From contig JACYXH010000343.1 of assembly GCA_026745465.1 (NCBI GenBank), forward strand, positions 808,501-872,500: a DNA stretch of 64,000 bases. Direction: 5' to 3'. How positions within the stretch are numbered: position 1 is the first letter of the stretch; each line of letters starts with the position of its first letter. The DNA comes from Lota lota. Taxonomy: Eukaryota; Chordata; Actinopteri; Gadiformes; Lotidae. A program made the translations under genes and the position numbers. The notes beneath the pieces are model-generated. The model was not told the origin of the DNA. It ran no database searches and saw only the letters and a program-made list of their open reading frames with translations. This document shows, piece after piece, positions 27,693-40,840 of this stretch.

Positions 27693-27786
27693 TATACTAT
27701 TCAGTCATTTAACAGTTTTAATCCAAAGCAACTTCCTGTTGTCTACAAGTAGGCTGGAGACATTAGGGATCGAAACCCGATACCTT
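27693..27786 (-). mobile_element. tRNA-derived SINE fragment
   Basis: On the minus strand the box-B-like GGGTTTCGATCCCTAATGTC leads through CCTACTTGTAGAC to the tail TTGCTTTGGATTAAAACTGT and TAAATGACTGAATAGTA. The head upstream of box B is replaced by an inverted copy of the box-B flank. Confidence 0.7.
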
Positions 27787-27816
27787 TTTGATGTGAATCA
27801 AAAAGGTATCGGGTTT
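27773..27816. repeat. perfect palindrome, 20-bp arms, 4-bp loop
   Basis: Arms AAACCCGATACCTTTTTGAT (27773-27792) and ATCAAAAAGGTATCGGGTTT (27797-27816) are exact reverse complements around GTGA. The left arm is partly SINE sequence, so the right arm is probably an inverted copy of it. Confidence 0.97.
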
Positions 27817-28229
27817 GATATATTCTCAGGGTTTATTCTCGGGTGTGCTGTTCTAGAATGTGTTTTGTAAAACTGCTAGAAGCTTTATTTCTAATAGTAC
27901 TTAAAGTATGTCAGTGGTAGGAAATTAGCGTCATAAATTTATTTGTGGGGGCAAAACGTTTTTTTGCTCGTTATGTGTTTTGGAGGCCTTTTGGATCATT
28001 TCAAGGGCAATTCGATCAAATGTTGGCAAATACTTTGTTTTATCGATGTTGCATGACAGACCAATATTCACTGATTCACTGTTTTCAAGGCCAATTGTAT
28101 ATATATTTTAAGCCCCTGTTCATTTCTGGCTCTGGTATGTTTATCTATTTATCCGTTCATTTTGTTACGTTTCATTTGAAACTCACAAGAGTGACCATGT
28201 GGAACAACACTGTAAAAGCACCATCATCA
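27817..28229. other. unique AT-rich sequence
   Basis: Nothing recognised. Confidence 0.5.
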
Positions 28230-28272
28230 CTCCTCCTCCTCCTCCTCCTCCTCCTCCTCCTCCTCCTCCTCC
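28230..28272. repeat. (CTC)14 microsatellite
   Basis: Pure CTC array of 43 bp, extended by CGCCTCCCC. Confidence 0.98.
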
Positions 28273-28595
28273 GCCTCCCCATTAGGGGGGAGGCCATGGA
28301 GGTGGACTAGTGTGTGTCCATTGCCCAGATGAATAGCCGGGAGGTGCGTGGAGCCATCGCTCGGTAATCGACAGATCTTGACCCCCCCATCCCCCCCAAC
28401 TCCTCCAGTGACTTATCTCATTTAGTTCAGTTCTGCCAGGAGGACGCTAAGCCCTTTTGATCCTCCCCTCCCTCCCCCCACAGCTCCCCCACCCCACCCC
28501 CAACCAGAGGCCACGGCTAAAATAAAGACAGCTAGATTAATGCGCCCTGTGTTGCTGCTTTGGTAATTTTGCTTACTGCTGCTACAAGGGGATTC

Positions 28596-28597
<2 letters not shown>
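28273..28597. other. C-rich unique sequence
   Basis: Several C-runs (28381-28400, 28463-28500). No gene recognised. Confidence 0.5.

Positions 28598-28627
<30 letters not shown>
28598..28627. repeat. G30 homopolymer
   Basis: Thirty consecutive G. Confidence 0.98.
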
Positions 28628-28628
<1 letters not shown>

Positions 28629-29647
28629 CTTGGCTAGTAGGACACATATTAGTAGCATGTTAGCATATTTTTAGCTTAGGGTTTAAGGTGACGGTATGAA
28701 TCTTCCCATCCTCGTCCCCGGTTTTTAGGTCTAGGTTGTCCTCTAGGAGAGACACGCAGATCTGCACTTGCTCATATGTTTGCAATTGCGTATGAACTCG
28801 TGGTCGTACTTCCATAAACTAAGATTTCAAATATGTTTGGTTTTATTCATAATGTTTGCGTTTACATTCTGTGTGTTTCTATTTATACTATTATATACTA
28901 TTGTATATATAGTTGTATCTTCACAAATGCTTTTTGCTGTCTGCTGCTGCTTTGATATGGCCCCCAGATTTCCCATCTGTGATGCATACAGTAGATCTGA
29001 TTTTATATCAAAACATACAGCAAGTTCTTTTTTTCAGTTTTGTGGACTCTGATTTTCCCTTTGCAGAAATAGATCCAACCTTTCACGTTCGCGTGTAGGA
29101 AACTCGCCTCGATACCTTCCGTGGTACCACACCCAATTAGCATATTAGCATCCACTCGTTCTCAATGAGGCTAAAGGTGTTGATGTGCTACCGAGCCACT
29201 TTCAATCATCATTTTGGCAAAAAGAAAAACCCGTAGCCTAATATTTAGTTGAGTTTATGTACTATGTTCTGTCTATTCAGTTTAGTGTATATCCACTTGG
29301 TTTTAATATTCAGCGTTTCATTGAAGTAGAGCCACAGTACAATATTGTCACTTTGGATAAAAGTTTAAAAGATCCGATAAATAAATATGTGCAGGTTTTC
29401 ACACACCGGCATTAACAGTCAGGTGTTCCTGGGCCAGAGATGCTACATCGCCCAGCTGTTCCATAAACGTGAAGAGCTCCCATATCGGAGGCGAATTAAG
29501 CAGCTAACAAAGAAAAAGCAGAAAAGAATGCCAACTCATTACCCAGAGAACGCCAACAAGAGTTAACGGAGTAGCGCTAACTAGCAAAGCCATACCTACA
29601 ATGTTTAATGTATGCTATTAGCGCAAGACATCATCATACATTTCAAA
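28628..29647. other. unique AT-rich sequence
   Basis: A weak SINE-tail-like word CACTTTGGATAAAAGTTTAA lies at 29349-29368. The hydrophobic open frame at 28768-29052 is most simply AT-rich chance. Confidence 0.45.
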
Positions 29648-29835
29648 GGGCCCCTATTTTACCACCACCAGGTGTGGTGTTGATGAACTATCATAATCCA
29701 CTTCACAACCCACCCAACTGTGACAAGTGGGAGTGTCCACCACTCAGACGTGTGATAGGTTGATCCGACGGACTTGCAGGCTGATCTCTGCGTTGTCCGG
29801 GACCCCCACTCCGTCAGCGTTGCATGGAGGGGTAT
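29648..29835 (+). mobile_element. palindromic-type MITE, left part
   Basis: It starts GGGCCCCTATTTTACCACCA then CCAGGTGTGGTG, and continues with GTGACAAGTGGGAGTGTCCA and later GCTGATCTCTGCGTTGTCCG then GGACCCCC. I recognise this order as a fish non-autonomous DNA element whose two halves are inverted copies. The right terminal end is not seen. Confidence 0.65.
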
Positions 29836-31119
29836 GCATATTACCGGAGGAGAGTGTGGTTCAACCGTGTGCGCTAAGCTCACGACAAAAGGCCATTGTG
29901 TGCTTTAAGATAAAATAGTGTGTTGACTGAAGTAGTTTGTTTATACGATTTTTTTTTTTATTGTTGAGGAAAGAGGGGAATTCATCTTGTTTTGAATGGA
30001 GAAACCACTTGATTAGATAAATTAATTGGAGCATCGTTTTATGTGTAAGCGCCCATTTTCCCTTTTGTAATCGCTGCTGCTGCCGAAATGAAATGAAACA
30101 ATTGAATGCAGAAAGCTTGTTAGGATTTGCAGAAAGTTGAGGATAGGAGCAGTGGTAAATGAACTTCTACGAGCTCATATTAAAACTATGTTTGCGATAT
30201 TTGTTTTTGAATGATAACGAGAAAAAAGTGAGTGAGATATGTATGTAGCACACACATACACTCAAACATACTCACACTCACACACCCACATACACAATGG
30301 GGTCCATATTACACCAGATGGTTCTTCAACAACTTCTTGCCAAAAATGTTGAAGCATCTGCTATCACAGAGATTTTAGAGAGAGGCCTGCACTCTGTAAT
30401 AAAACACCAAAGTACCAACAGATAAAATACACTTCAACTGTCTTCAACCTTTGCTTTTAATAAGACATATTATTTGCTTGTAAATGTTATTATGACATTA
30501 ATATATTATTACTTTTTGCTTTCCGGCAGGTTTACTTATTAGGCATTAGAAGGACACTTACGCTTGCCAATATACACAATAAAAACTGGGAACAGGGAAG
30601 TGTGCCCTCAGCGAAGCACAATAGGGCTGTCTGACATGTTCTCAGCTATACCTTAACAGACACACATTGTCACGGGAGTCAACTCTGAATGAGCATCAAA
30701 TGCATGTCACATGACCTCTGAAGTCATCTCTCATGTTTGTCCGAATTTCCCGTCCGGGATCGTATCTTGTCTTACGTGAACACAGGTAAAGGATCAGACC
30801 TATACGTTTGCTGAAGGCCCAGTAACCTATAACCTATAGTTTCTGTATGCCGTCGGATTGAATTGGCAGCTAAGTAAGTTTGCTTTGTGTCAATCCGCCG
30901 CAGACAGCAACACTACACCATTACACTAACGCAGTCTTGCACTAGGATTACGTGGTTACATTTCTGCTGCATCCATATGCTGTGCTTGCATTGGCTGATG
31001 TAGTCTGACTGATGATGGCGTTAACACATGCTTTCACCGGACGAGTATCAACTACAGGCTCGTGTTCCAGGCGTCCCGTCCCCGTCTGTGCATGTAGCTG
31101 CAGCTGTGTTTCACGCACG
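29836..31119. other. unique sequence
   Basis: A short CA/CT-rich patch at 30247-30295. No gene recognised. Confidence 0.5.
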
Positions 31120-31825
<706 letters not shown>

Positions 31826-32005
31826 CAGCAGATGCTAGTGCAGTGACAGGGTAGTGGGCTGCTTGAGTCCCAGCATCAAGCGCTCTTCTGGGCTCCAACC
31901 TCAAGGCCCTCAGCTGGAGCAAGATGACCTGCGCCTCTACCTGCTCATTAATGACAGAGTCGCTTTGGATGAAGGCGCCTTCTAAACGACTGAATGGTAA
32001 ATAAT
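31826..32005 (+). mobile_element. tRNA-derived SINE, fairly complete
   Basis: The head-like GATGCTAGTGCAGTGACAGG, then GTAGTGGGCTGCTTGAGTCC and CAGC (box-B-like, 31856-31874), leads to the tail AGTCGCTTTGGATGAAGGCG and CTTCTAAACGACTGAATGG. A weaker second tail-like word (AAGTCGCTTTCACTGTAAGT) follows at 32268-32287. Confidence 0.65.
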
Positions 32006-33657
32006 AGATCGAATATATGAACATGGTGGTGTGGGAACCTTGCGGCTATGTTACACATGCTTTTTTCTTGATGCACCGGGAATAGAAAACAGTACAGAGG
32101 CTTTCCTAGTTATTTCAAATGTGTAAGAAACGCAGGCAGAAGCGCCATCAACTTAAATGCGGCCATGACTTGAGGCCTCTATAGAAGTGGGTTTTATCCA
32201 AGCCCCACCTGCTCATGAATGACATGTATCTCTTTGGTCGCGTTCACTGTGGTGAAAGTTGATTCAAGTCGCTTTCACTGTAAGTCTTCTAAAATATAGT
32301 TATAGCAGATACAAAAGAGTGTTGGATTGCTGGACCAATCACTGCTACCCTGCTGAGCGGACTGAAGCACAATGTAGCATTTTAAACACCTAAAGTGCAT
32401 TACAGAAGAACTGTATTGCACAATCATTGTAATTATCCTGAAAAAGGTGGTAGAAGTATTTTTTATTTTTTTACTTTCTACAATCATAGAAGAGTACAAT
32501 CATTTCATTATTTCCACCAAACATTTCTTTGGTAATCATTTTATTTGCTGTTACTTGATGCAAGGGAAGTCTTAAAACAAGTGTATCTACAACGTAAATA
32601 ATTCAGCCTACTGCCGTTGTTTTTCTGTGAGAAGTCACTTTGGATACATTCAGTCCCTTGTAAACATGGCGTTTTAGTGAACTGACTAATTTAAACAACA
32701 CACAAACCTGGGATAGGATTCACCAGAATAAACTTTAAATAACCTTCAACAACTAAGGATTGTTTTCGGATGTATAGATCTCTCTTGAAAAATCAACCAA
32801 AAACAACTGATGAAGCGTAGTCTTGATGCCTCTGGCATCGTGGCTTCGGGGCTAGGTATGTCTCAGAGGGGTAAAGGTTCAACACGTGGTTTATTCAGAG
32901 ATACAAGGTAAACGGACATGCCCTCTGGAGGTGGTTCATGAAGCATCTGCCGGACCCAGGTAACAATTCCGTCCATATTGGTGTGGGTGGAAAGGTAAAG
33001 AAGCCACACCTACTGGGTCTGATTTACCCAGGACCGTAAAACTGTATATGGTGTTGTCTTGACCGCTCAATGTGTAGAAGCAGAAACTAATCAGAACTAG
33101 TGGTAGCACTACGAATGAGTGGTCCAATGAGGTAATAAAATACATTGATTTACATCTCTCCATAGACAATGATTACCTATTTATTGCTAGTTACCTCCTT
33201 TATTCCGTGTGTGACTTGCAATGTCTGACTCCCCTCTGTGTTTTCACTAATCAACCGGAATATACCGTTCCAGCACAAAGAACGTCGACAGTAGCGACTG
33301 TCGGTCATTTCAAACAAATACTTCAAAGTCAAATCTGGATGGAGTCGTAGCAGCAGAGTTAAATAATTCGGAGGCGGAGATGGAGATACTTAGGAGTAGA
33401 GTCTGACCTTTCGGGTCAAATCCTGTGGGACATGGGATTGGTATGGGATTGATGAGGATGGGAGTCAACTTCACTGTTCATCACGTGAGTGGGATGGGAC
33501 AGGGGAAAAGTCAACGGGAGCAAGGGGGGGGACAGGAATCCTAACAATCGGTCCACTTTTTTGTATTGGGTTAGGGCGACTGGATGTTCAAATGAGTTAT
33601 ATCGCACAAAACAGAGCGGGAAACTCATCCATTTTCATGTCCATTGGGGCCTCTCAG

Positions 33658-33658
<1 letters not shown>
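32006..33658. other. unique AT-rich sequence, no gene recognised
   Basis: About 1.6 kb. G-rich words GGGATTGGTATGGGATTGATG and GGGATGGGACAGGGGA at 33430-33540 may be an unrecognised repeat. Confidence 0.45.

Positions 33659-33702
<44 letters not shown>
33659..33702. repeat. (TG)22 microsatellite
   Basis: Pure TG array of 44 bp. Confidence 0.98.
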
Positions 33703-33703
<1 letters not shown>

Positions 33704-34849
33704 AAATCAGCCCCGCCTTTCATGCGAACAGGCACTGACCACAGACACAGAGAGCAAAGGAGAGAGACGGAAAAGCAAACATCCCATTTTCTCCCCATTA
33801 GCTCCAATCAGCTGCTCAAAGCAGACAAAGTGGCCGTGTTCGTCCTGATTATTATGTAGCTGCAATGTGAGATTTCAGCAGTGGCGTTCATCAGTAGAAG
33901 CGCTGCTGTGCCTCTGTTGAAAGCATTTAGGGGAAACACTGGACATGGAACAAGATTTCAAAACCCCAGACAGCAACAGCATCATTTACAGAATCACCTG
34001 TTGAATCACAGCCACCTATATTCAAACAGAATGTAACGTGATCTTCCCACGCTGTATCGATGTCCTCCCTGATCAAATGGGAGGGGGACTATGACTCGTC
34101 TGTTTGTTCGTTTCACTGCAGTGGTGTGTGTTTCAACACAAATGAAGCTCCCAGTCCAAACGTCGCTGAGGGTCTGTCTGCAGCTCTGTTAGGGCCGGTG
34201 AGGTCATCATTGTGGGACATGAACTGACTGATGGCAGCCAGGTCCTTTTCTTCATAGCTCATTTAAAATGATTTGTTAAAGGTTCTTTTTGATAAGGGCG
34301 ACGGGCAGGCCTTCAGAAAAACGCTTAAGTAAAATCCTAGAGTAAAATACTCCGATGCGCAGAGAACCCTCTGCTCATGAAGGGGCAGCTGGTTGGGCAG
34401 CCTTACCCCCCCCCCCCTCCATGTGCTTGCACTGGTGAGCGGGGGCAGCGGCACGGGGAAATGACTGTTAGGAATTCTTGGCAACCGAGTACAACCGTCA
34501 TGGTTGACATGACGTTAAGGATTCGTTTTCCTTAAATACATTTCACGTTTGTGTGTGTGATGCCAATATTTACATGGATCATCAACGTCTGTTCCACAAG
34601 CATTTTCTGCAAGAGCATTAGTGATATTTATTTTGCTTTTCAAATAACTAAATACACACTGATCAGTAACAAAGGCGATTAAAAGTCCAATTTGGACAGT
34701 TCATATTTCATTTTGTCTGATATATTGTTGTATACGTTCAATGTAACATCTGTTCCGTTTGTATTATGCACGAGAACATGAACATATGTATATGAACAAC
34801 AACGTATAAGTATCACAACGAGATAGGAAGAACCTGTATGTAAAGTTTT
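33703..34849. other. unique sequence
   Basis: A C12 run at 34406-34417. No gene recognised. Confidence 0.5.
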
Positions 34850-35135
34850 TAATCATATAAATAAAACAATAATACTAAAAGTAATAATTATCGATTAATA
34901 ATAAAAAAGACTAATAACACTACTAAGTCTACTACTATTCATATTGATAATCATATATATAATAATAGTAATAATAAGTCAATTATGAATAGTTATGAAC
35001 ACTAATAATGATACGAATAATATGAAAAATCCAAATTATTCTAATGCTAATACTACTAAGACTATTACCTCTATGACTACTCCTACTACTAAAAAGAATA
35101 TGAATAATAATATGAACAAAATCAATAAAAGAATA
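34850..35135. repeat. AT-rich cryptically simple tract
   Basis: AATAAT, ACTACT and TAATAG words recur in a loose 3-bp rhythm with no pure array. It reads as an aged trinucleotide repeat. Confidence 0.75.
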
Positions 35136-36802
35136 ATGATGAATGTGACGATCAGTAAGATGTAGTCAAGTCTGCTGTATTGACCATGTAATGTGGGTTC
35201 ATTGAAATACATGTGGAGTTGCTATGGTGACTAGAAAGGCACTGAAACATGAATTCATTACATCTTTATTTTTTTAAACCTTTCCACTGAAAAATAGAAG
35301 AAAACTAAAGAAAACACGATTGGAAAAAAAGGGTAGGTGAACTGCATTAATAAAATGGCAAAAAAAAAAGAAATCTGTGTAAAGGCTATTGCTTTGGCCT
35401 GTGTTTTATTTATTTTTTAAAGCAGAGAGGTCTGTCTATTATGTCGTGACAAGACAGTTGGTCCTTGATGCAGTTTTTATATTCCCTTCTCGCCCAAGCA
35501 CTCTTTAAAGCCCATTCCCCCTTCATTCCTTTGAATGGGTAAGTAAACCCCAAAACCACTTTATTCAGTTGAAAACGGTTCTGTTTGGGTCTCACAAATC
35601 GTTGGCGGACATCTCTCATCTCGGTTTGCTACTTCCGACTAAAAACGTTTTTAGTTAGTTTTGTTAGGCTACGTTTCTATTGGCTGCACACCCTTGCTGG
35701 AGTGAGCGTGACGTGCATTTTCACAACGTTTTAACCCCGACCCCTAAACCCGCTCTTATGGAACCCAGTGTGTCCGCCGTTGTTGTTTTTTAAACCTTTG
35801 CAATTATTTTATTTTGTTGCCTCAGATGTTGTGCTGCTGAAACTAGGGTTTACTTACCCTTTGACCTTTTCCCTCAGCACGCCTGCTGCTTCCGCACGCT
35901 GTGTTTTGCTCCTCTCCGCTCTCTTGTAGCCGTCGGTTCCTGATTCAGGGGGAGTCATTACCGTAATGCACGGGGGACAAACAGATGATCCACAGCCCAT
36001 GCTGGCGGTAGCTTTACATTACGTAACAACTCCCACACAGCCCCAGTCGAAACCGGCAGCAAGCAGGCACTTCACACCGGTTAGGCTCAGATATATTATA
36101 GCCCAATATGGATTCCATATCATTCCTTCTCATTCCCTCCTTTGAAAGGTTGCTAGGACAACATGTACGATATAAAGCATCCGCCGTTATATCGTTACCA
36201 TTCAATCATACATCCCAAAATAAAAGATGTCACAATTATTACAAAGTATTATTGTTTGTGTCGTAGAACGGACATATTTTTAAAGCAACATTTTAAGGCT
36301 TAGCAAGGATAGAGGCATCAAATCCATATGTTTGATGGCCCCATCCTTGGGTCTCTTTCTGTGAGCTAGTTAACATTTACACACTATGCATTTGTGAAGC
36401 TATATAGAGTAACTACACCCACCCAACACTTGAGAATAGATTCTGTACAGTCTGATGACAAAGTCTAATAATCTCATATTTGTGATTCCTTTGGCTTCTC
36501 TGTACCCTGTGCAGTTGATTATTTTTGGAAACTTGTGTTGTGCAGCACTTCTGTGGCAATTTGGAATATTCTCAGCCTCTGCGCTTAATGACAACATATA
36601 AATGTAACAGCATGAAAACAGTCTTGTGTAAAGCTTATGGAAATGAAGGGAACGCCTCTGTGGTGCGTCTACGTGTAACATGTGGGCGGGGGTGCGGATG
36701 GCGTGGGCTGGAGAGAGTACTCGGATATGAGGTGACACAAGGCAGCGGGATCCTCATAACCTGCTGATCCAGCACTGCTCCTCCACACACACACACCACA
36801 TG
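35136..36802. other. unique sequence, no gene recognised
   Basis: Open frames at 35410-35619, 36014-36205 and 36400-36738 on the minus strand have no recognisable domain. Confidence 0.5.
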
Positions 36803-37205
36803 GTGCTGGGCAGTGGGGAGGGGGGAGGTGGTTGTGGGGGTGGATAACTGGGTATGGTGGTGGTGGTGGTGGTGCTGGGGAGGTGGTTGTGGGGGTGGAT
36901 AACTGGGTATGGTGGTGGTGGTGGTGGTGCTGGGGAGGTGGTTGTGGGGGTGGATAACTGGGTATGGTGGTGGTGGTGGGGAGGGGGGAGGTGGGAGGTG
37001 GTTGTGGGGGTGGATAACTGGGTATGGTGGTGGTGGTGGGGAGGGGGGAGGTGGGAGGTGGTTGTGGGGGTGGATAACTGGGTATGGTGGTGGTGGTGGT
37101 GGTGCTGGGGAGGTGGTTGTGGGGGTGGATAACTGGGTATGGTGGTGGTGGTGGGTAGTGGGGACTGGGGACTGGGGACTGGGGAGGGGGATAAGGGGGT
37201 AGGGT
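36803..37205. repeat. G-rich 55/60-bp minisatellite
   Basis: Units starting CTGGGTATGG begin at 36848, 36903, 36958, 37018, 37078 and 37133, giving lengths 55, 55, 60, 60 and 55 bp. The long form carries GGGGAGGGGGGAGGTGGGAG in place of part of the GGT array. Each unit holds (GGT)n, GGTTGTGGGGGTGGATAA and a G-run. The tract ends with four GGGGACT units. Pro-His strings open on the minus strand are artefacts. Confidence 0.97.
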
Positions 37206-37784
37206 GGTGTTGTTTGGTTGGTGGTGGATAAGGTTATTCCAGTCCAAGTCGATTGATTGGTGAGGGAACAAAAATAAAAGCCTCCATCATGCCATCCAAC
37301 TCTGTGTGGCTTCCACAGGGCCAGCACCAAAACCCCCTGACAAGGGAACACGCTCTTTCAAGTAGGTTTTTTTGTATACACACGTGCATTCTCACATGCA
37401 CACACACACATAGTTTATTGAAAAGTTGACCCCCTCGATGACCACGACAGGAGAAAATCATTTGGGAAAACACGGGTTGAGAGGTAGAGAGCACACCAGT
37501 GGTGAAAGGAAACGGTGAGGGCTCACTCAATAAAGACACACTGGGGACCACTATGGTTTCATAGTTTGGACCTTAAATGCAACATTCGTACTTCACCAGC
37601 TAAAATACAGTTTTGAACTTGTGGTGGCCATGAATCAAATGTTTTTCCAAGTATTGATTCATCCTATATTTCAATGCTTTCTAGATGCTGTTGTTCACTT
37701 GTATATAATTGACCCAAAACCATATGCTAATTGTCACAATGATGCGCGAATGTTAAACAGAAATGCGGCTACTTTTCCTCTTCT
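37206..37784. other. unique sequence
   Basis: Nothing recognised. Confidence 0.5.
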
Positions 37785-38399
37785 TCATCTCATAGTTTCC
37801 TCAGATCCGAGTCTCTTCTGTGATAATAAGATAAAGTTCTGAAAAATGGTCAGCTTCAAATTCAACTCATTTTCAAGGGCACGGGTGGACACAAATGGAA
37901 CAAAGGGTATCCTCTTCACCAACCGCTGAATATCTTCCCACTTCCTCCACAGCCAACGGTAGAGGACCACTCCTGTATAGAAAATATCTTGAGGCACCAT
38001 AACAAACTCTCCGTTTATCTGGATGATCAGGGCCTGAGCCCTGGGCTTCAGCCATCACTCTTAATATCCTCAACCATCCTCAAACATTCCAGCACTGCGT
38101 GGTAGAATGTCGGTCAACATTTGTCGCAGTTCAGCCTCTTGACAATTTGAAGAAGAACAATCGAGAGAGTGTCACTCCAGAGGTACGGATGTTGTACATT
38201 CACCTAAAATGATCTTTCTCAGCCATGCTTTCCTGCCGGTATATTTACCATCTGATGGTGGCGCCAGAGCCGGGACTAGCTCCACTCTTAGCTTCCCTCC
38301 TTCAGGCTCCCAGCGTATATTCCCCAGCACATAGCCAACTTCGGGGCACTTGTACAAACTCCTAAGAAGAGTAAAAGTTGAGCTCCATCCTGGACATGA
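37785..38399 (-). pseudogene. unrecognised protein-like region, not intact
   Basis: Two open blocks of normal amino-acid composition lie on the minus strand. Block 1 (38172-38399) includes CPEVGYVLGNIRWEPEGGK and TGRKAWLRKI. Block 2 (37785-38054) includes INGEFVMVPQDIFYTGV and RWLWRKWEDIQRLVKR. The sequence between them is also low in repeats but not open in one frame, so this is not a single intact exon. A donor-like TTTTAG|GTGAAT sits near the end of block 1. There is no simple repeat, and the aromatic and charged residues are spaced as in real proteins. I do not recognise the family. It could be a decayed retrocopy of a host gene, exons of an unannotated gene or a mobile-element fossil. 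Confidence 0.35.
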
Positions 38400-38423
38400 T
38401 CAACCCTAGAGGAATCTTAAAGA

Positions 38424-38436
38424 CCCCCCCCCCCCC
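38424..38436. repeat. C13 homopolymer
   Basis: Thirteen C just upstream (on the minus strand) of the protein-like region. Confidence 0.95.
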
Positions 38437-40823
38437 AAGCCATTCTTGTCTTCTTGCTTTAATGTCTGCAGACGCCGAGGTAAAGAAGCCCACAGCATTG
38501 CTTTAAAGTCTCTTGCTGATATGCGTGCACAGTAACATGATACACATAATCTCAAACTAAATACATTTGAAGGAAACTGAAAATGACTAAACTCACCATC
38601 ATGGACTTACAACTTTGACTTCATCAGTTAGTTATAAAAGAAAGTATTGTGTCAGTAGTATAGAGTAAGATCTGTATAATACGGTACAAAAATCGTGTTC
38701 AGAAAATGATGGGATTTTGGGAAATAACATGTTATTTTCATAATGTTTTTCTACTGTGAATCCCAAGAACACTCTTGCAAAAGTGGACAACGAGCTTCCT
38801 TTCTGGTTGATCCATCATCTCCCCATTGAGCCCCCAGACACTTGTGGCATCACACATTATTTGTAAACAATATTCTGTCCCAGCTATGAATACTCATAAC
38901 ATCCGCATACAACCAAAGTCTCAAGTCGTCACGGCCTGTATCATCACCAATCCGTTAACCTTGGTTCATTTACCAAGAAGGCCCAGAAAAACCTTGGATC
39001 TCCCTGTTTGACTCCAAATTGAGTCGTAAGAAATCACACATGAAAGCCATTTACATGTTATTAACTCCAACACATGCAACAGGAGGGTTTTGATTGCTGA
39101 ACATTTTCCAGCACTTTTGCTTCCAGCTTTATGCTATTTCTCCCTTGTTGATTGCAAATTGTACCTCACTAACAGTAAATCACACATTGAGATGAATAGA
39201 TGAACCCTCTTTCATTTCATCTTCTCTTATATCTTGGGGGTAAAATACTTTTTAAATAAGGAAATGCTGATCAAATGTAAGTGGGGTGCAATTACAAACA
39301 AACAAATCAGCAAAATTCATCTCCCACTTTGCATCATCCGTTCAGCTCCCCATTCAACTTCTCCCAGTTCTTTGTTAGAAATTCCCACAGAGAATGTCAT
39401 TTTATTAATTTAACTGCAAAAATGTTTAAGGTTTAGTAGAATTACTTCACTCTAAATATAGTACTTGATCTGAGGTTGCTGTTAAGAATCCTGGGTCCGT
39501 GCGCTGAAATGCTTCCCTCGGTTCCTGTTCAGCCAGAATGACGTCCTCCACAGACCCTGATAACACACTGCCCGCCAGTGGAGTCGTTGAGCTTGACGAA
39601 AGCCTGCTGTTAAACTAATTATTCCACCAGAGTTCAATAATATCACCGCCTTGAACTCCTGCCATTTGGTTCCAACGGTGTAGCCTACTCAAAAGCATTG
39701 TTGCGCAGTCCTTTTGTGGTTTTCTCTTCAGCCTTTGTTTGCGCTACAGAAGAAGTCACCGCAGAGCGCCTCTGCAGGGGCTGACCGCTGCCACCATTTT
39801 GTGGACATGAATCAGCGGACGTTACGGCCAATAGGGGGGGAGTACGGTGGCGTTGTTGTGATAGATGCGTGTGATGGATGATGTCTCGGGGCTATACTGC
39901 GTGTCATAGCATCACTTAGCCCATCTTATTTATAACTTGTGTTTTTTTATTCAACCATCTTTTTTTAGGTCGCTACGGTTTTGTGGAAAATGGACCTAGT
40001 AGTTTTATAGAATTGGATTTATAGAATTGGGATTGAATAATACAGTTTTTTATTTGTATCCATTGGTCGCAATTGAAATATCTTATCTGATTGTATTACA
40101 TATTTAAACAATGACATCGCTGATGTATGAACATACAAACTTGACCGTCTCCCTGATTTTAAACCGTACAGTACACATTAACATACCTCAGTAAAAACCT
40201 AAACAACCATACCAGACGTGTATATAATATCATGAAGATACTAACCATTCATTGAAGTGCTCCTTGTTGTTCTTCCTATGGCTGAATATTTTAACGACAT
40301 TATGCTAATATGAATCAAGATTTGTTTACAGACTGGACACCTCAATGACAGACAAATCTCTCCTGAACCCCGTTTACAGGAAGCAACGCATTCTGCTTTC
40401 TCCATGACGACAAACCCATTTAACCCAACTCCCTCCAGGTCACCTTTCTCCGATAAAGCATAGAGAGAAAGAATTAAAAAAAACGACTGGCCATGGCGGC
40501 TCCGCATTATAGGCCTTCATCCTTGCACCCCAAGGACGAGTGCAACTCAATAACTGTCCCCTGTCCAGACGTGTTGAGCCCTGCGCCACAATCCCTTAAA
40601 CCCCAACCCCGACCTCCACCTCCACCTCCACCGGCACACTGACACGGAGCCATGAGGTACATGAAGCATTCTTCTCCTGGAGATTCAATTGAAAGTCTCG
40701 CGCACTCAACTCTCGATTAATTGGACAACTTTTTCCTTTTTTCCCCTCCCTCTCCTTCTCTTTATCTCTGCTAATCTGCTGCTGTGTGTATTGCCCTCCA
40801 GCCGTGAACAGAGATAACATCGA
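38437..40823. other. unique AT-rich sequence, no gene recognised
   Basis: About 2.4 kb without recognisable repeats. A (CCTCCA)n patch lies near 40611-40630. Confidence 0.5.
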
Positions 40824-40840
40824 GGGGGGGGGGGGGGGGG
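40824..40840. repeat. G17 homopolymer
   Basis: Seventeen consecutive G. Confidence 0.97.

Noticed and set aside
28768-29052. Hydrophobic 94-codon frame that looks multi-spanning
   Set aside because: The sequence is T-rich, which gives Phe, Leu, Ile and Val by composition. No conserved motif.
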